A stretch of 7,575 nt of DNA from Rhodospirillales bacterium (lineage in GTDB: Bacteria > Pseudomonadota > Alphaproteobacteria > UBA8366 > JADFVY01). Where the stretch lies: positions 1 through 7,575 of the forward strand of contig JAHELM010000103.1 in assembly GCA_024644185.1 (NCBI GenBank). Reading direction: 5' to 3'. Of this stretch, positions 1 to 6,391 are shown in pieces. Both the position numbers and the translations under genes were made by a program. The notes beneath the pieces were generated by a model. It searched no databases. It worked only from the letters and a program-made list of their open reading frames with translations, and was not told the origin of the DNA. Position 1 is the first letter of the stretch, and each line of letters starts with the position of its first letter.

Positions 1-124
1 AATTGGCGTCATGCCCATAATTCAAGCCGCCATAGCCACCGACATACCAGCTTTCCGCCCAGGCAGCGGGGGACGCGACGATCGAGGCCAAGGCCACGAC
101 GCCGAAAAACGTCTTGCGCATCAT
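1..124 (-). CDS. Outer-membrane beta-barrel protein, N-terminal part (partial)
   Basis: The reading frame enters from the left edge; only the first 41 codons are present. The protein starts MMRKTFFGVVALASIVASPA, a classical Sec signal peptide with a basic n-region, a hydrophobic core and an AWA-type signal peptidase I site after about residue 23. The mature protein begins ESWYVGGYGGLNY. This aromatic/glycine pattern is typical of the first beta-strand of small OmpA-like or opacity-type porins ('outer membrane beta-barrel protein'). It would be exported and inserted into the outer membrane; its specific function cannot be read from this fragment. Two ATG codons lie in tandem (124 and 121). A GGAG Shine-Dalgarno lies 5 nt before the first and 8 nt before the second, so either could be used. 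The gene is transcribed divergently from rpmG. Seen: signal peptide and strand motif. Inferred: barrel fold. Confidence 0.8.
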   Translation of the reverse strand, partial: MMRKTFFGVVALASIVASPAAWAESWYVGGYGGLNYGHDAN

Positions 125-158
125 ACTAACTCCAAATCCTCATACGACATTCTATCGC

Positions 159-175
159 GCCGCCCCACGGGCGGC
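159..175 (-). repeat. Perfect 7-bp GC hairpin in the leader of the outer-membrane protein gene
   Basis: Arms GCCGCCC (159-165) and GGGCGGC (169-175) pair perfectly around a 3-nt loop. It lies 35 bases upstream of the start codon of the minus-strand beta-barrel gene. Neither strand has a T-run after it, so it is not a standard terminator. It could be a 5'-UTR structure that stabilises the mRNA or affects translation, or simply GC-rich noise. The pairing is seen; any role is inference. Confidence 0.4.
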
Positions 176-273
176 AGCGTCCGTAACATGATGCTTCGCA
201 AAAGCGGCGGAAATATGCCCAAAAGGGTATTCCGGTGAAAAATTCCGATCATCCGCCGCGCCGCCGCTTTCAC

Positions 274-302
274 CTTGACTTGCTGGCTTTTCGCTGTATT
301 TT
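274..302 (+). promoter_or_regulatory. Probable housekeeping promoter of rpmG
   Basis: CTTGAC at 274-279 matches the alphaproteobacterial -35 consensus exactly. After a 17-nt spacer comes TATTTT at 297-302, a partial match to the -10 element. Transcription would start around 309, giving a leader of about 35 nt before the rpmG ATG. The placement and strand fit rpmG, and nothing else on this strand lies nearby. Confidence 0.5.
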
Positions 303-344
303 CCGCCGCCAGACCTTTCCGAGACCAACACGGGACGTGCCGCC

Positions 345-512
345 ATGGCCAAACCGACCACAGTTCTGATCCGGCTCGTCAGCTCCGCCGGTACCGGGTT
401 CTACTATGTGACCAAGAAGAACCCGCGCACCCAGACGGAGAAGATGGAATTCCGCAAATACGATCCGGTCGTGCGCAAGCACGTCGCGTTCAAGGAAGCC
501 AAGATCAAGTAG
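345..512 (+). CDS. rpmG: 50S ribosomal protein L33
   Basis: This 55-residue protein (begins MAKPTTVLIRLVSSAGTGFY, ends HVAFKEAKIK) is a full-length bacterial L33, a component of the large ribosomal subunit near the E site. The conserved core shows the GTGFYYVTKKN strand, the RTQTEKMEFRKYDP segment and the basic C-terminus. There is no cysteine, so it is the zinc-independent form usual in proteobacteria. The ATG at 345 gives exactly the family N-terminus; the upstream GGGA is a weak ribosome-binding site. It appears to be a single-gene transcript, with its own promoter just upstream and a strong terminator about 30 bp after the stop. Confidence 0.97.
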   Translation: MAKPTTVLIRLVSSAGTGFYYVTKKNPRTQTEKMEFRKYDPVVRKHVAFKEAKIK

Positions 513-540
513 ATCGCGAGCGAATTCGCCGCGTTCGGTC

Positions 541-576
541 GGGCCGCCTCCGCAAGGACGCGGCCCTCTTCGTTTT
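541..576 (+). terminator. Intrinsic terminator of rpmG
   Basis: GGGCCGC (541-547) pairs with GCGGCCC (560-566). After one C/C mismatch, an upper stem of TCC with GGA closes a GCAA tetraloop (552-555), a stable GNRA loop. A T-rich tail ending in TTTT (573-576) follows. It starts 28 bases after the rpmG stop. Its strand fits rpmG, and it would insulate the carboxypeptidase gene downstream. Confidence 0.85.
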
Positions 577-732
577 GTCTCGATGACGTGGCGACGAGCT
601 CCTAGCCACGGCCCACGCTACGGCCTTGATTCAAGATAAAATAATTTTTTCTTGCAAACCCGGCGTTAACCATTTAACTGCGATTCTCGAAGTGGACGGA
701 ACAAACCAGTCCGCCGAAATCCAGGGGAAGAC
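577..732 (+). promoter_or_regulatory. AT-rich leader/promoter region of the D-Ala-D-Ala carboxypeptidase gene
   Basis: This non-coding stretch of 156 bases contains a conspicuous AT-rich patch (about 626-680) in otherwise GC-rich DNA, as expected for a promoter. TTGCAA (652-657) followed 17 nt later by TAACTG (675-680) is a possible but weak promoter pair. Two short symmetric motifs are present: CTTGA-T-TCAAG (625-635) and GTTAA-CCAT-TTAAC (665-678). No regulator can be assigned. A good Shine-Dalgarno, AGGGG at 723-727, lies 5 nt before the ATG at 733. Confidence 0.3.
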
Positions 733-2097
733 ATGCCGGATCGCCAGCCCAGAAACAATCGTCGCGATTCGCGGTCGGCCCGATACCGCGCCGGCATCGT
801 CGGGGGGCTGCTCTGCGGGATAATCGCCACTTTGGCGGCCGCGCCCGCCTCCGCCGATACCGCGGCCCTGGCGCTCGATGCCGCCACCGGCCAGGTGCTC
901 TATGCCTATCAGGCCGACCAACCCAGGCATCCCGCTTCGCTGACGAAGATGATGACGCTTTATCTTGCCTTCGAAGCCCTGGAGCAGGGCCGGCTGAAGG
1001 CGGGGCAGCGACTGCCGATTTCGCGCCACGCGGCGAACCAGAGACCGTCGCGCATCGGCCTGAGGCGCGGCCAGACGATTTCGGTCGAGGACGCGATCCT
1101 GTCGGTTGTTACAAAATCGGCGAATGATTCCGCCGTTGTACTGGCCGAGGCGATGGGCGTGACCGAAACAGCGTTTGCCCGGCGCATGACCGAACGGGCC
1201 CGCGCCCTCGGCATGACGCAAACCAGCTTTCGCAACGCCTCGGGTCTGCATCACCGCGACCAGTGGACCACGGCGCGCGACATGGCGGTGCTGGGGGCGG
1301 CGTTGATCCGCGACTATCCCGATCGCTACCGCTATTTCTCCACCGCTGCCTTCCGTTGGAAGGGACGGCTTTACAGCAATCACAATGCGCTGCTGGCACA
1401 TTACGAAGGCGCCGACGGGATCAAGACCGGCTACATTCGGCAGGCCGGCTTCAATCTGACGGCCTCCGCCGAGCGCAAGGGACAGCGGGTGATCGGCGTC
1501 ATCCTGGGCGGCGAGAGCGCGGCCTTGCGTGACTGGCGGATGGAGACCCTTCTGGATTTTGGCTTCAACCAGATGCAGGCCGATATTCCCCAGGTCGCCG
1601 CCCTGCCCTATGCCGTCCCGCCCACGGGAGAGATGGCGGTCGCGCAAGCCATCGACATGCCCGCCGCCTTCCAGCCGGAGCCTGTCTTCGATACGGCCAT
1701 GCTGACCGTCGCGCCGGTTACGGACAGTACCGCCGATGGAACCGACGAGTCCGAGGAAAATGCCAATCCGGTGGCGGCGGACGTGCCGGAAAACGTCGGC
1801 GCCAATAGCGCAATGATCCCCCCCGGTAATCCGTCCCCGCCGGGGCTCTGGGCCGTTCAGGTCGGCGCTTACAGCACCGCACAGCCAGCGGAAAGTGCCG
1901 CCGCATCGGCGGCGGGCCGCATCCCGGCGCTGCTGGGCGATACACAGGTTGCCGTCATCCCGGTCGAGCGCAACGGCGCGCGAATCTACCGGGCCCGCCT
2001 GATCGGGCTGAACGAGGACGACGCGCGCGAAGCCTGCAGGCGCCTGAGCACGCAGCGGATTCCCTGTCTGGCCGTTGTCGCCGCGGCCAATCCCTGA
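733..2097 (+). CDS. D-alanyl-D-alanine carboxypeptidase (S11, PBP5-like) with C-terminal SPOR domain
   Basis: This 454-residue penicillin-binding protein should remove the terminal D-Ala from peptidoglycan pentapeptides in the periplasm. A basic N-terminus and hydrophobic stretch (about 20-37) end in a PASA signal peptidase site near residue 41. All three S11 catalytic motifs are intact: S69-L-T-K72 (nucleophile and lysine), S129-A-N131 and K231-T-G233. Residues about 283-370 form a low-complexity Pro/Ala/Glu-rich linker in place of the usual PBP5 beta-sandwich (PBP5_C) domain. Residues about 372-450 (GLWAVQVGAYS start, RIYRARLIGL core) are a SPOR domain, a family that binds denuded glycan at division septa. 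No C-terminal amphipathic membrane anchor is visible. The ATG at 733 has a strong AGGGG ribosome-binding site. The gene follows the rpmG terminator, so it probably has its own promoter. It converges on the mutase gene with only 6 bp between stop codons. dacA/dacC/dacF-type names would all be guesses. Confidence 0.93.
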   Translation: MPDRQPRNNRRDSRSARYRAGIVGGLLCGIIATLAAAPASADTAALALDAATGQVLYAYQADQPRHPASLTKMMTLYLAFEALEQGRLKAGQRLPISRHAANQRPSRIGLRRGQTISVEDAILSVVTKSANDSAVVLAEAMGVTETAFARRMTERARALGMTQTSFRNASGLHHRDQWTTARDMAVLGAALIRDYPDRYRYFSTAAFRWKGRLYSNHNALLAHYEGADGIKTGYIRQAGFNLTASAERKGQRVIGVILGGESAALRDWRMETLLDFGFNQMQADIPQVAALPYAVPPTGEMAVAQAIDMPAAFQPEPVFDTAMLTVAPVTDSTADGTDESEENANPVAADVPENVGANSAMIPPGNPSPPGLWAVQVGAYSTAQPAESAAASAAGRIPALLGDTQVAVIPVERNGARIYRARLIGLNEDDAREACRRLSTQRIPCLAVVAAANP

Positions 2098-2103
2098 TTC
2101 CCG

Positions 2104-3492
2104 CTACAGTTCCGGCGTCGTCACGCCGCTGGCCGCGAGTTGTTCGCGGACCTGGTGTTTCAGCCGCTCCAGCCCATCCGCATGGCCCGATTCGCACCGC
2201 ACGACAACGGCGGCCTGGGTATTGGACGCCCGCAACAACCACCATCCATCCACCGTCTTGACCCGGACGCCATCGGTGTCATCGACCGAGATGCCGGGCA
2301 CACCCGCCAGCCGCGCCTTGATTTCGCCGACCAGGACAAATTTCCGTGCCTCGGGAACATCCAGGCGAAGTTCGGGCGTATTGACCACCGACGGCAGGGA
2401 GTCGCGCAGTTCGGCCAGGCTCTGCCCACATGCGGCAACGGCGTCCAGCAGCCGAACCGCCGCATAGACTCCGTCATCGAAACCGTAATAGCGGTCGGCA
2501 AAGAAGATATGGCCGCTCATCTCGCCAGCCAGCGGCGCGTTCATCTCCCGCATCCGGGTCTTGATGATCGAATGGCCGGTGGCGCACATCACCGGTCTGC
2601 CGCCCAGACGGGCAATCTCGTCGAACAGAACCTGACTGGCCTTGACGTCGGCCAGAATTGGCGCGCCGGGATGCCGGGGCAGAACCTCTCGCGCCAGAAC
2701 CGCCAGAATCTGGTCTCCCCAGACCACGCGGCCCCTGCCGTCGACGGCGCCAATCCGATCGCCGTCGCCGTCGAAGGCGACGCCGAGATCGGCCTTGTGG
2801 GTGGCCACGGCATCCTTCAACTGGGCGAGATTCTTCTCGACCGTCGGGTCCGGGTGGTGCGCCGGGAAGGTTCCGTCGATCGTCTCGTTCAGCAGGATGT
2901 GACGACCCGGCAGCGTCGGCGTCAGCGCCGCAACCACGTCGCCGGCAGCACCGTTGCCCGCGTCCCAGACCACGGTCAACCCGCGTTCGGCGCGATAGCC
3001 CGCACTCAGGCGGGCCACATAGGCCCCCATGATGTCGACGGCAAGCGCCCTGCCCATTCCCGATACCCAGTCGCCGGCCCGCGCCGCCGCCCCAAGGGCC
3101 TGAATGTCCTTGCCCCAGAACGGCTTGCCGCCCAGCACCATCTTGAATCCGTTATGGCTGGGCGGATTGTGCGATCCGGTGACCATGATACCGGCGTCGG
3201 CGCCCAGCATATGCGCCGCAAAGTAAAGCGCCGGGGTTGGCCCGCGGCCGATGCGCAATGCGATCAAACCGCATTGTGTCACCCCTTCCACCACCGCGGC
3301 CTCCAGCGCCGGGGAGGTCAGCCTGCCGTCATAGCCGACGGCGACGAAACGGCCGCCGGCGCGCGCCACGAGGGTACCCACGGATCGGCCGATGGCGCGC
3401 GCATCCGCCTCGCCCAATGTCTCGCCGACAATCCCGCGAATGTCGTATTCGCGCAGAACGACGGGATCGAACGCGTGCCCCTTGTTACCCAA
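2104..3492 (-). CDS. Phosphomannomutase/phosphoglucomutase
   Basis: This 462-residue enzyme belongs to the alpha-D-phosphohexomutase family (AlgC/ManB type; usual length about 450-470). It interconverts hexose 6- and 1-phosphates (mannose and/or glucose) in the cytoplasm through a phosphoserine. Its four signature elements occur in order: TGSHNP with catalytic Ser107 (105-110); the Mg-binding DGDGDR loop (241-246, Asp 241/243/245); the sugar-specificity loop GEMSGH (323-328); and the phosphate-binding RASNTQ (421-426) in domain 4. The N-terminal REYDIRG (14-20) is also characteristic. The ATG at 3492 has an AGGGAGAGG ribosome-binding site inside the 12-bp gap after the ugd stop, so it is almost certainly co-transcribed and perhaps translationally coupled. 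With galU and ugd beside it, the likely main job is glucose-6-P to glucose-1-P for UDP-sugar synthesis, but the dual-specific family could also supply mannose-1-P. It is the last gene of its operon; no clear terminator was seen in the 6-bp gap to the convergent gene. Confidence 0.95.
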   Translation of the reverse strand: MGNKGHAFDPVVLREYDIRGIVGETLGEADARAIGRSVGTLVARAGGRFVAVGYDGRLTSPALEAAVVEGVTQCGLIALRIGRGPTPALYFAAHMLGADAGIMVTGSHNPPSHNGFKMVLGGKPFWGKDIQALGAAARAGDWVSGMGRALAVDIMGAYVARLSAGYRAERGLTVVWDAGNGAAGDVVAALTPTLPGRHILLNETIDGTFPAHHPDPTVEKNLAQLKDAVATHKADLGVAFDGDGDRIGAVDGRGRVVWGDQILAVLAREVLPRHPGAPILADVKASQVLFDEIARLGGRPVMCATGHSIIKTRMREMNAPLAGEMSGHIFFADRYYGFDDGVYAAVRLLDAVAACGQSLAELRDSLPSVVNTPELRLDVPEARKFVLVGEIKARLAGVPGISVDDTDGVRVKTVDGWWLLRASNTQAAVVVRCESGHADGLERLKHQVREQLAASGVTTPEL

Positions 3493-3504
3493 TGCTGCCT
3501 CTCC

Positions 3505-4824
3505 CTATTCGAATCCGACCGGCGCGCGGCCGATCGACAGATACCGGAACCCGGCCGCCAACATCTCGTCCGGCCGGTAGATATTGCGCAAATCGACCAT
3601 GACCGGTCGCCGCAGCAGACCCTTGGCGCGCTCCAGGTCGAGCAGACGGAATTCGTTCCATTCGGTGACGATCGTCACCGCGTCGGCGCCGTCCATCGCC
3701 TCATAGGCATCGTCGCACCAGGTGACGTCCCGCAGCAGTTTCCTCGCCTCGCCCATGCCTTCGGGATCGTAGGCGCGAACCGTCGCGCCGGCGGCTTGCA
3801 GCGCCGGCACGATGTCCAGGCTGGGCGCATCGCGCATGTCGTCGGTATTCGGCTTGAAGGTCAGGCCGAGAACCGCGATGGTTTTGCCGGATACCGAGCC
3901 GCCGCAGGCCCGCAGAATACGGGCGGCCATCCCCTTTTTCCGCCGGTCGTTGATGTCGACCACCGCCTCGACGATCCGCGCGGGGGCGCCGGCATCGGCG
4001 GCGGTGCGCACAAGCGCCAGCGTATCCTTTGGAAAACACGACCCGCCATAGCCGGGGCCGGGATGCAGGAATTTTGCCCCGATGCGACCATCCAGGCCAA
4101 TTCCACGGGCCACATCGTGCACATCCGCGCCCAGCTTTTCACAAAGATCGGCGATCTCGTTGATGAAGGTGATCTTGGTCGCCAGAAAGCTGTTCGCGGC
4201 GTATTTCGTCAGTTCCGCCGTTTCCAGAGACGTGAACAGGATCGGCGTCTCGATCAGGAACAGCGGGCGGTAGAGCCGCCGCATCACCGCCCGCGCCCGT
4301 TCGCTCTCGGTCCCGATGATCACCCGGTCGGGCCGCATGAAGTCGCCGATCGCCGAGCCCTCGCGCAGGAATTCCGGATTGGAGACAACATCGAAATCGC
4401 CCGCCGGCCGGGTCTTGGCTATGATACGCGCGACCTCGCGGCCCGTGCCGACCGGAACCGTCGATTTGGTGACGATCACCGTGTAGCCGTCAATCGCCTC
4501 GGCGATCTCCTCGGCCGCCGCATGGACGTAGGACAGATCGGCATGCCCGTCGCCGCGCCGGCTGGGCGTGCCGACGGCAATGAATACCGCGTCCGCGCCG
4601 CGCACCGCCGCAGCCAGATCGGTGGTAAAGATCAAGCGCCCGGCGGCGCGGTTGTCGGCCACCAGTTTTTCCAGACCGGGTTCGAAGATCGGAATTTCAC
4701 CCGCGTTCAGGCGATCGATCTTGGCGGAATCCTTGTCGACACACGTGACATGAATGCCAAATTCCGAGAAGCAGGCACCTGAAACCAAGCCGACATAACC
4801 CGAGCCGATCATCGTGATGCGCAT
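3505..4824 (-). CDS. ugd: UDP-glucose 6-dehydrogenase
   Basis: This 439-residue protein has the full length of the bacterial UDP-glucose/GDP-mannose dehydrogenase family. It would oxidise UDP-glucose to UDP-glucuronate with two NAD+ in the cytoplasm. The N-terminal Rossmann fold shows GSGYVG (7-12) and acidic D30 for the NAD ribose. Further conserved features are VGTPS (84-88), TKSTVPVGTG (119-128), SNPEFLREGSA (148-158), the helix AELTKYAANSF with Lys207 and Asn211, and the catalytic cysteine in GGSCFPKD (Cys263, Lys266). The C-terminal substrate domain has LGLTFKPNTDDMRDAPS (319-335). UDP-glucose rather than GDP-mannose specificity is inferred from the adjacent galU. The ATG at 4824 has AGGGTGA upstream. 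It lies 38 bp after galU and 12 bp before the mutase gene. The product feeds acidic polysaccharide or glucuronolipid synthesis, whose glycosyltransferases lie outside the window. Confidence 0.96.
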   Translation of the reverse strand: MRITMIGSGYVGLVSGACFSEFGIHVTCVDKDSAKIDRLNAGEIPIFEPGLEKLVADNRAAGRLIFTTDLAAAVRGADAVFIAVGTPSRRGDGHADLSYVHAAAEEIAEAIDGYTVIVTKSTVPVGTGREVARIIAKTRPAGDFDVVSNPEFLREGSAIGDFMRPDRVIIGTESERARAVMRRLYRPLFLIETPILFTSLETAELTKYAANSFLATKITFINEIADLCEKLGADVHDVARGIGLDGRIGAKFLHPGPGYGGSCFPKDTLALVRTAADAGAPARIVEAVVDINDRRKKGMAARILRACGGSVSGKTIAVLGLTFKPNTDDMRDAPSLDIVPALQAAGATVRAYDPEGMGEARKLLRDVTWCDDAYEAMDGADAVTIVTEWNEFRLLDLERAKGLLRRPVMVDLRNIYRPDEMLAAGFRYLSIGRAPVGFE

Positions 4825-4862
4825 GCGCCGATCACCCTAAGCTGCTTGACCGCTGGCTGCGG

Positions 4863-5738
4863 TCAGGATTGGGAATACTGGGCGAGTATTCGCTGGACGC
4901 CTTCAGCCAGATCGCCGCGCTCCAGCGCGAAGGCGACATTGGCCTCGAAGAAGCCGAGCTTGTCGCCGCAATCGAAGCGCCTGCCCTCGAAGCGCAGGCC
5001 ATGGAACGGCGCGCCGCCGATCATGCGGGCCATGGCGTCGGTCAACTGGATCTCGCCTCCCGCCCCGGCCTGGGCGCGGCCAAGATGGTCGAACACCTCC
5101 GGCAAAAGGATGTAACGGCCGATGATAGAAAGGGTCGACGGCGCGACCTCCGGTTTCGGCTTTTCGACCAGACCGCGGACCGAGGCGAGCCGCCCGTCAT
5201 CGCTCGCGATATCGAGGATGCCGTACCGGCTGGTATGGGCGCGCGGAACGTCCATCACCGCGACGACGTTGCCGCCGGTTTCTTCATGCACATCGAGCAG
5301 TTGTCGAAGGCAGGGTTTGCGGGCCAGCACCAGATCGTCAGCCAGCAGCACAGCGAAGGGTTCGTCGCCGACCAATTCGCGGGCACACCACACGGCGTGG
5401 CCCAGCCCCAGCGGTTCGCCCTGGCGCGTATAGGCGATGCGCCCGGCGCCGGGACGCAGTGCCTTGATCTCGGCCAGACGATCGCCGGCACCGCGCGCCG
5501 CCAACGTCTGTTCAAGCTCGACCGAAATGTCGAAATGATCCTCGATCGCCTGCTTGGCGCGGCCGGTGACGAAAATGAAATCCTCGATACCCGCCGCCGC
5601 CGCCTCCTCGACGGCGTACTGGATCAGCGGCTTGTCGACGACAGGCAGCATCTCCTTCGGCATCGCCTTCGTCGCCGGCAGGAACCGCGTACCGAGCCCA
5701 CCCACCGGAAAAACCGCCTTGCGAACCCGCTTTGTCAT
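4863..5738 (-). CDS. galU: UTP--glucose-1-phosphate uridylyltransferase
   Basis: This 291-residue enzyme would make UDP-glucose and pyrophosphate from UTP and glucose-1-phosphate in the cytoplasm. The nucleotide-binding motif GGLGTRFLPATK is at 13-24, followed by PKEMLPVVDKPLIQYAVEEA (27-46). Other family landmarks are GLGHAV (111-116), LLADDL with the metal-site Asp (131-136), the VEKP loop (191-194), GEIQLTDA (228-235) and FDCGDKLGF (255-263). An in-frame ATG at 5795 would add 19 residues, but the start at 5738 (MTKRVRKAVFPVGG) matches the family N-terminus and has an AAGG-type ribosome-binding site, so it is chosen. It heads the galU-ugd-mutase block and provides the UDP-glucose that Ugd oxidises. 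It lies 95 bp downstream of the broken J-domain locus; a weak promoter may lie in that gap. Confidence 0.96.
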   Translation of the reverse strand: MTKRVRKAVFPVGGLGTRFLPATKAMPKEMLPVVDKPLIQYAVEEAAAAGIEDFIFVTGRAKQAIEDHFDISVELEQTLAARGAGDRLAEIKALRPGAGRIAYTRQGEPLGLGHAVWCARELVGDEPFAVLLADDLVLARKPCLRQLLDVHEETGGNVVAVMDVPRAHTSRYGILDIASDDGRLASVRGLVEKPKPEVAPSTLSIIGRYILLPEVFDHLGRAQAGAGGEIQLTDAMARMIGGAPFHGLRFEGRRFDCGDKLGFFEANVAFALERGDLAEGVQRILAQYSQS

Positions 5739-5783
5739 GCACCTTACCCATTGCCCCACGTGGAGGGCCGTTGTCGTCGCGCG

Positions 5784-5814
5784 ATTATCTGCCACGCCCC
5801 CGCCGCGGATGCAA
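5784..5814 (-). promoter_or_regulatory. Possible promoter of the galU-ugd-mutase operon
   Basis: Reading the minus strand, TTGCAT (5814-5809) is followed by GATAAT (5789-5784), five of six matches to a -10 element. The spacer is 19 nt, longer than the usual 16-18, so this is weak evidence. The position, 46-76 bp before the galU ATG, is sensible for an internal operon promoter. Confidence 0.25.
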
Positions 5815-5833
5815 CAGCCGCCGGTGCGAATAC

Positions 5834-6087
5834 CTAATGGCCCAACAGAACTTCCTTCGCCAGATTGATTTGCGCGGCCAGATAGTCGGAACCGCCGTGG
5901 TCCGGATGGAACTGCTTCATCAAACGCCGATGGGCCGCCCGAATCTGGTCTTGTCCGGCTCCCGCCTCAAGGCCCAGCACGCGCAAGGCTTCCTCTCGCG
6001 ACATCGCGGCGCGCCCACCGGCCGGCCGATCCGCGCCGTCGGCACCGGGCTCTCGCCAGCTCTCGCCGTGTACCCGATCGAGATACG
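5834..6087 (-). pseudogene. C-terminal remnant of a DnaJ-like J-domain protein
   Basis: The frame encodes TYLDRVHGESWRE, a linker, then a J domain starting MSREEALRVLGL (ATG at 6004) and ending AAQINLAKEVLLGH. The HPD motif that stimulates Hsp70 ATPase is intact (residues 33-35 counted from that ATG), as is the helix II/III pattern. In the alphaproteobacterial family I recall, this J domain is the C-terminus of a roughly 230-residue membrane-anchored protein. The segment just before the J domain reads much like TYLDR.HG..WRE. Everything upstream of that, including the expected membrane helices, is missing. The frame instead continues through VWA-coding DNA read out of frame. A 56-residue J-domain peptide could still be made from the ATG at 6004, with only a weak ribosome-binding site (GGTGGG, 10 nt upstream). 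Whether it is expressed is unknown. It could also be annotated as a short 'J domain-containing protein'. Confidence 0.7.
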
Positions 6088-6300
6088 TTGTATGTCCCGT
6101 CCGCCGAGCGCCACCGTCTCGGCGAACATCTCGCCCTGGATGGCGCAGGCATGATCCCAGGTCGGCTCGCGGCGCATCGTTGCATCCATGGCGAAAATCA
6201 GCCGTCCGCGTCCTCCCCCATCCGGGGCGGGACTGCGGGCAACCTTGTCGAGAAAGGAATCGATTTCGCCACGTCCGGACGATACAGGCGGTTTTGCCAC
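6088..6300 (-). pseudogene. N-terminal remnant of a VWA-like protein (truncated)
   Basis: From a GTG at 6300 (GGGAGGG about 11 nt upstream) the frame reads MAKPPVSSGRGEIDSFLDKV, then RLIFAMDATMRREPTWDHAC and AIQGEMFAETVALGGRDIQ. This is the start of an alphaproteobacterial VWA-type family known to me by the consensus RLIFA(M/L)DATASREPTWD followed by (I/L)Q.EMF...AALGG. Intact members are about 220 residues. Here homology stops after about residue 71, where the strand that should continue (Q.VYYRG in relatives) is replaced by J-protein sequence in another frame. The frame then runs out of family register to a stop at 5920. The metal-site motif is also altered (DATMR instead of DATAS). It lies 91 bp after mipZ on the same strand. 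Family membership is recalled, not searched; truncation is seen directly. Confidence 0.68.
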
Positions 6301-6391
6301 GATAACGGCGCCCTCCCAACCCAGAATGCGCGATGTCGCGCTGCCCCAAACAGGTTGGGATTCAGAACGCCAGGGTCAACGGGAGAATGCG

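Noticed and set aside
666..677. A CtrA-type binding site (TTAA ... TTAA) before the carboxypeptidase gene
   Set aside because: The two TTAA half-sites are separated by 4 bases, whereas the CtrA consensus needs 7, so the geometry is wrong.
631..1647. A 338-codon minus-strand frame opposite the carboxypeptidase gene
   Set aside because: It is a mirror frame of the real gene, with low-complexity composition and no family resemblance.
2140..4782. An 880-codon stop-free plus-strand frame opposite the mutase and ugd genes
   Set aside because: It is fully antisense to two genes with clear catalytic motifs and crosses their junction. Its protein is rich in Arg, Gly, His and Gln with no recognisable domain. 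Such frames are common opposite high-GC genes with strong third-position bias.
5739..5795. A longer GalU start adding 19 residues
   Set aside because: The extra residues do not resemble GalU N-termini, while the ATG at 5738 gives the expected MTKRVRKAVFPVGG and has its own ribosome-binding site.
4869..5837. A 322-codon plus-strand frame opposite galU
   Set aside because: It is antisense to an intact, well-conserved galU and has no recognisable motifs.
5834..6349. A single 171-residue J-domain protein starting at 6349
   Set aside because: Its first roughly 85 residues are the VWA-coding DNA read in the wrong frame and look like random Arg/Gly-rich sequence. Only the C-terminal part is homologous to J proteins.
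6345..6360. A terminator after mipZ (CCCAA/TTGGG hairpin)
   Set aside because: The stem is only 5 bp and is not followed by a T-run on the minus strand, so it is unlikely to terminate transcription.
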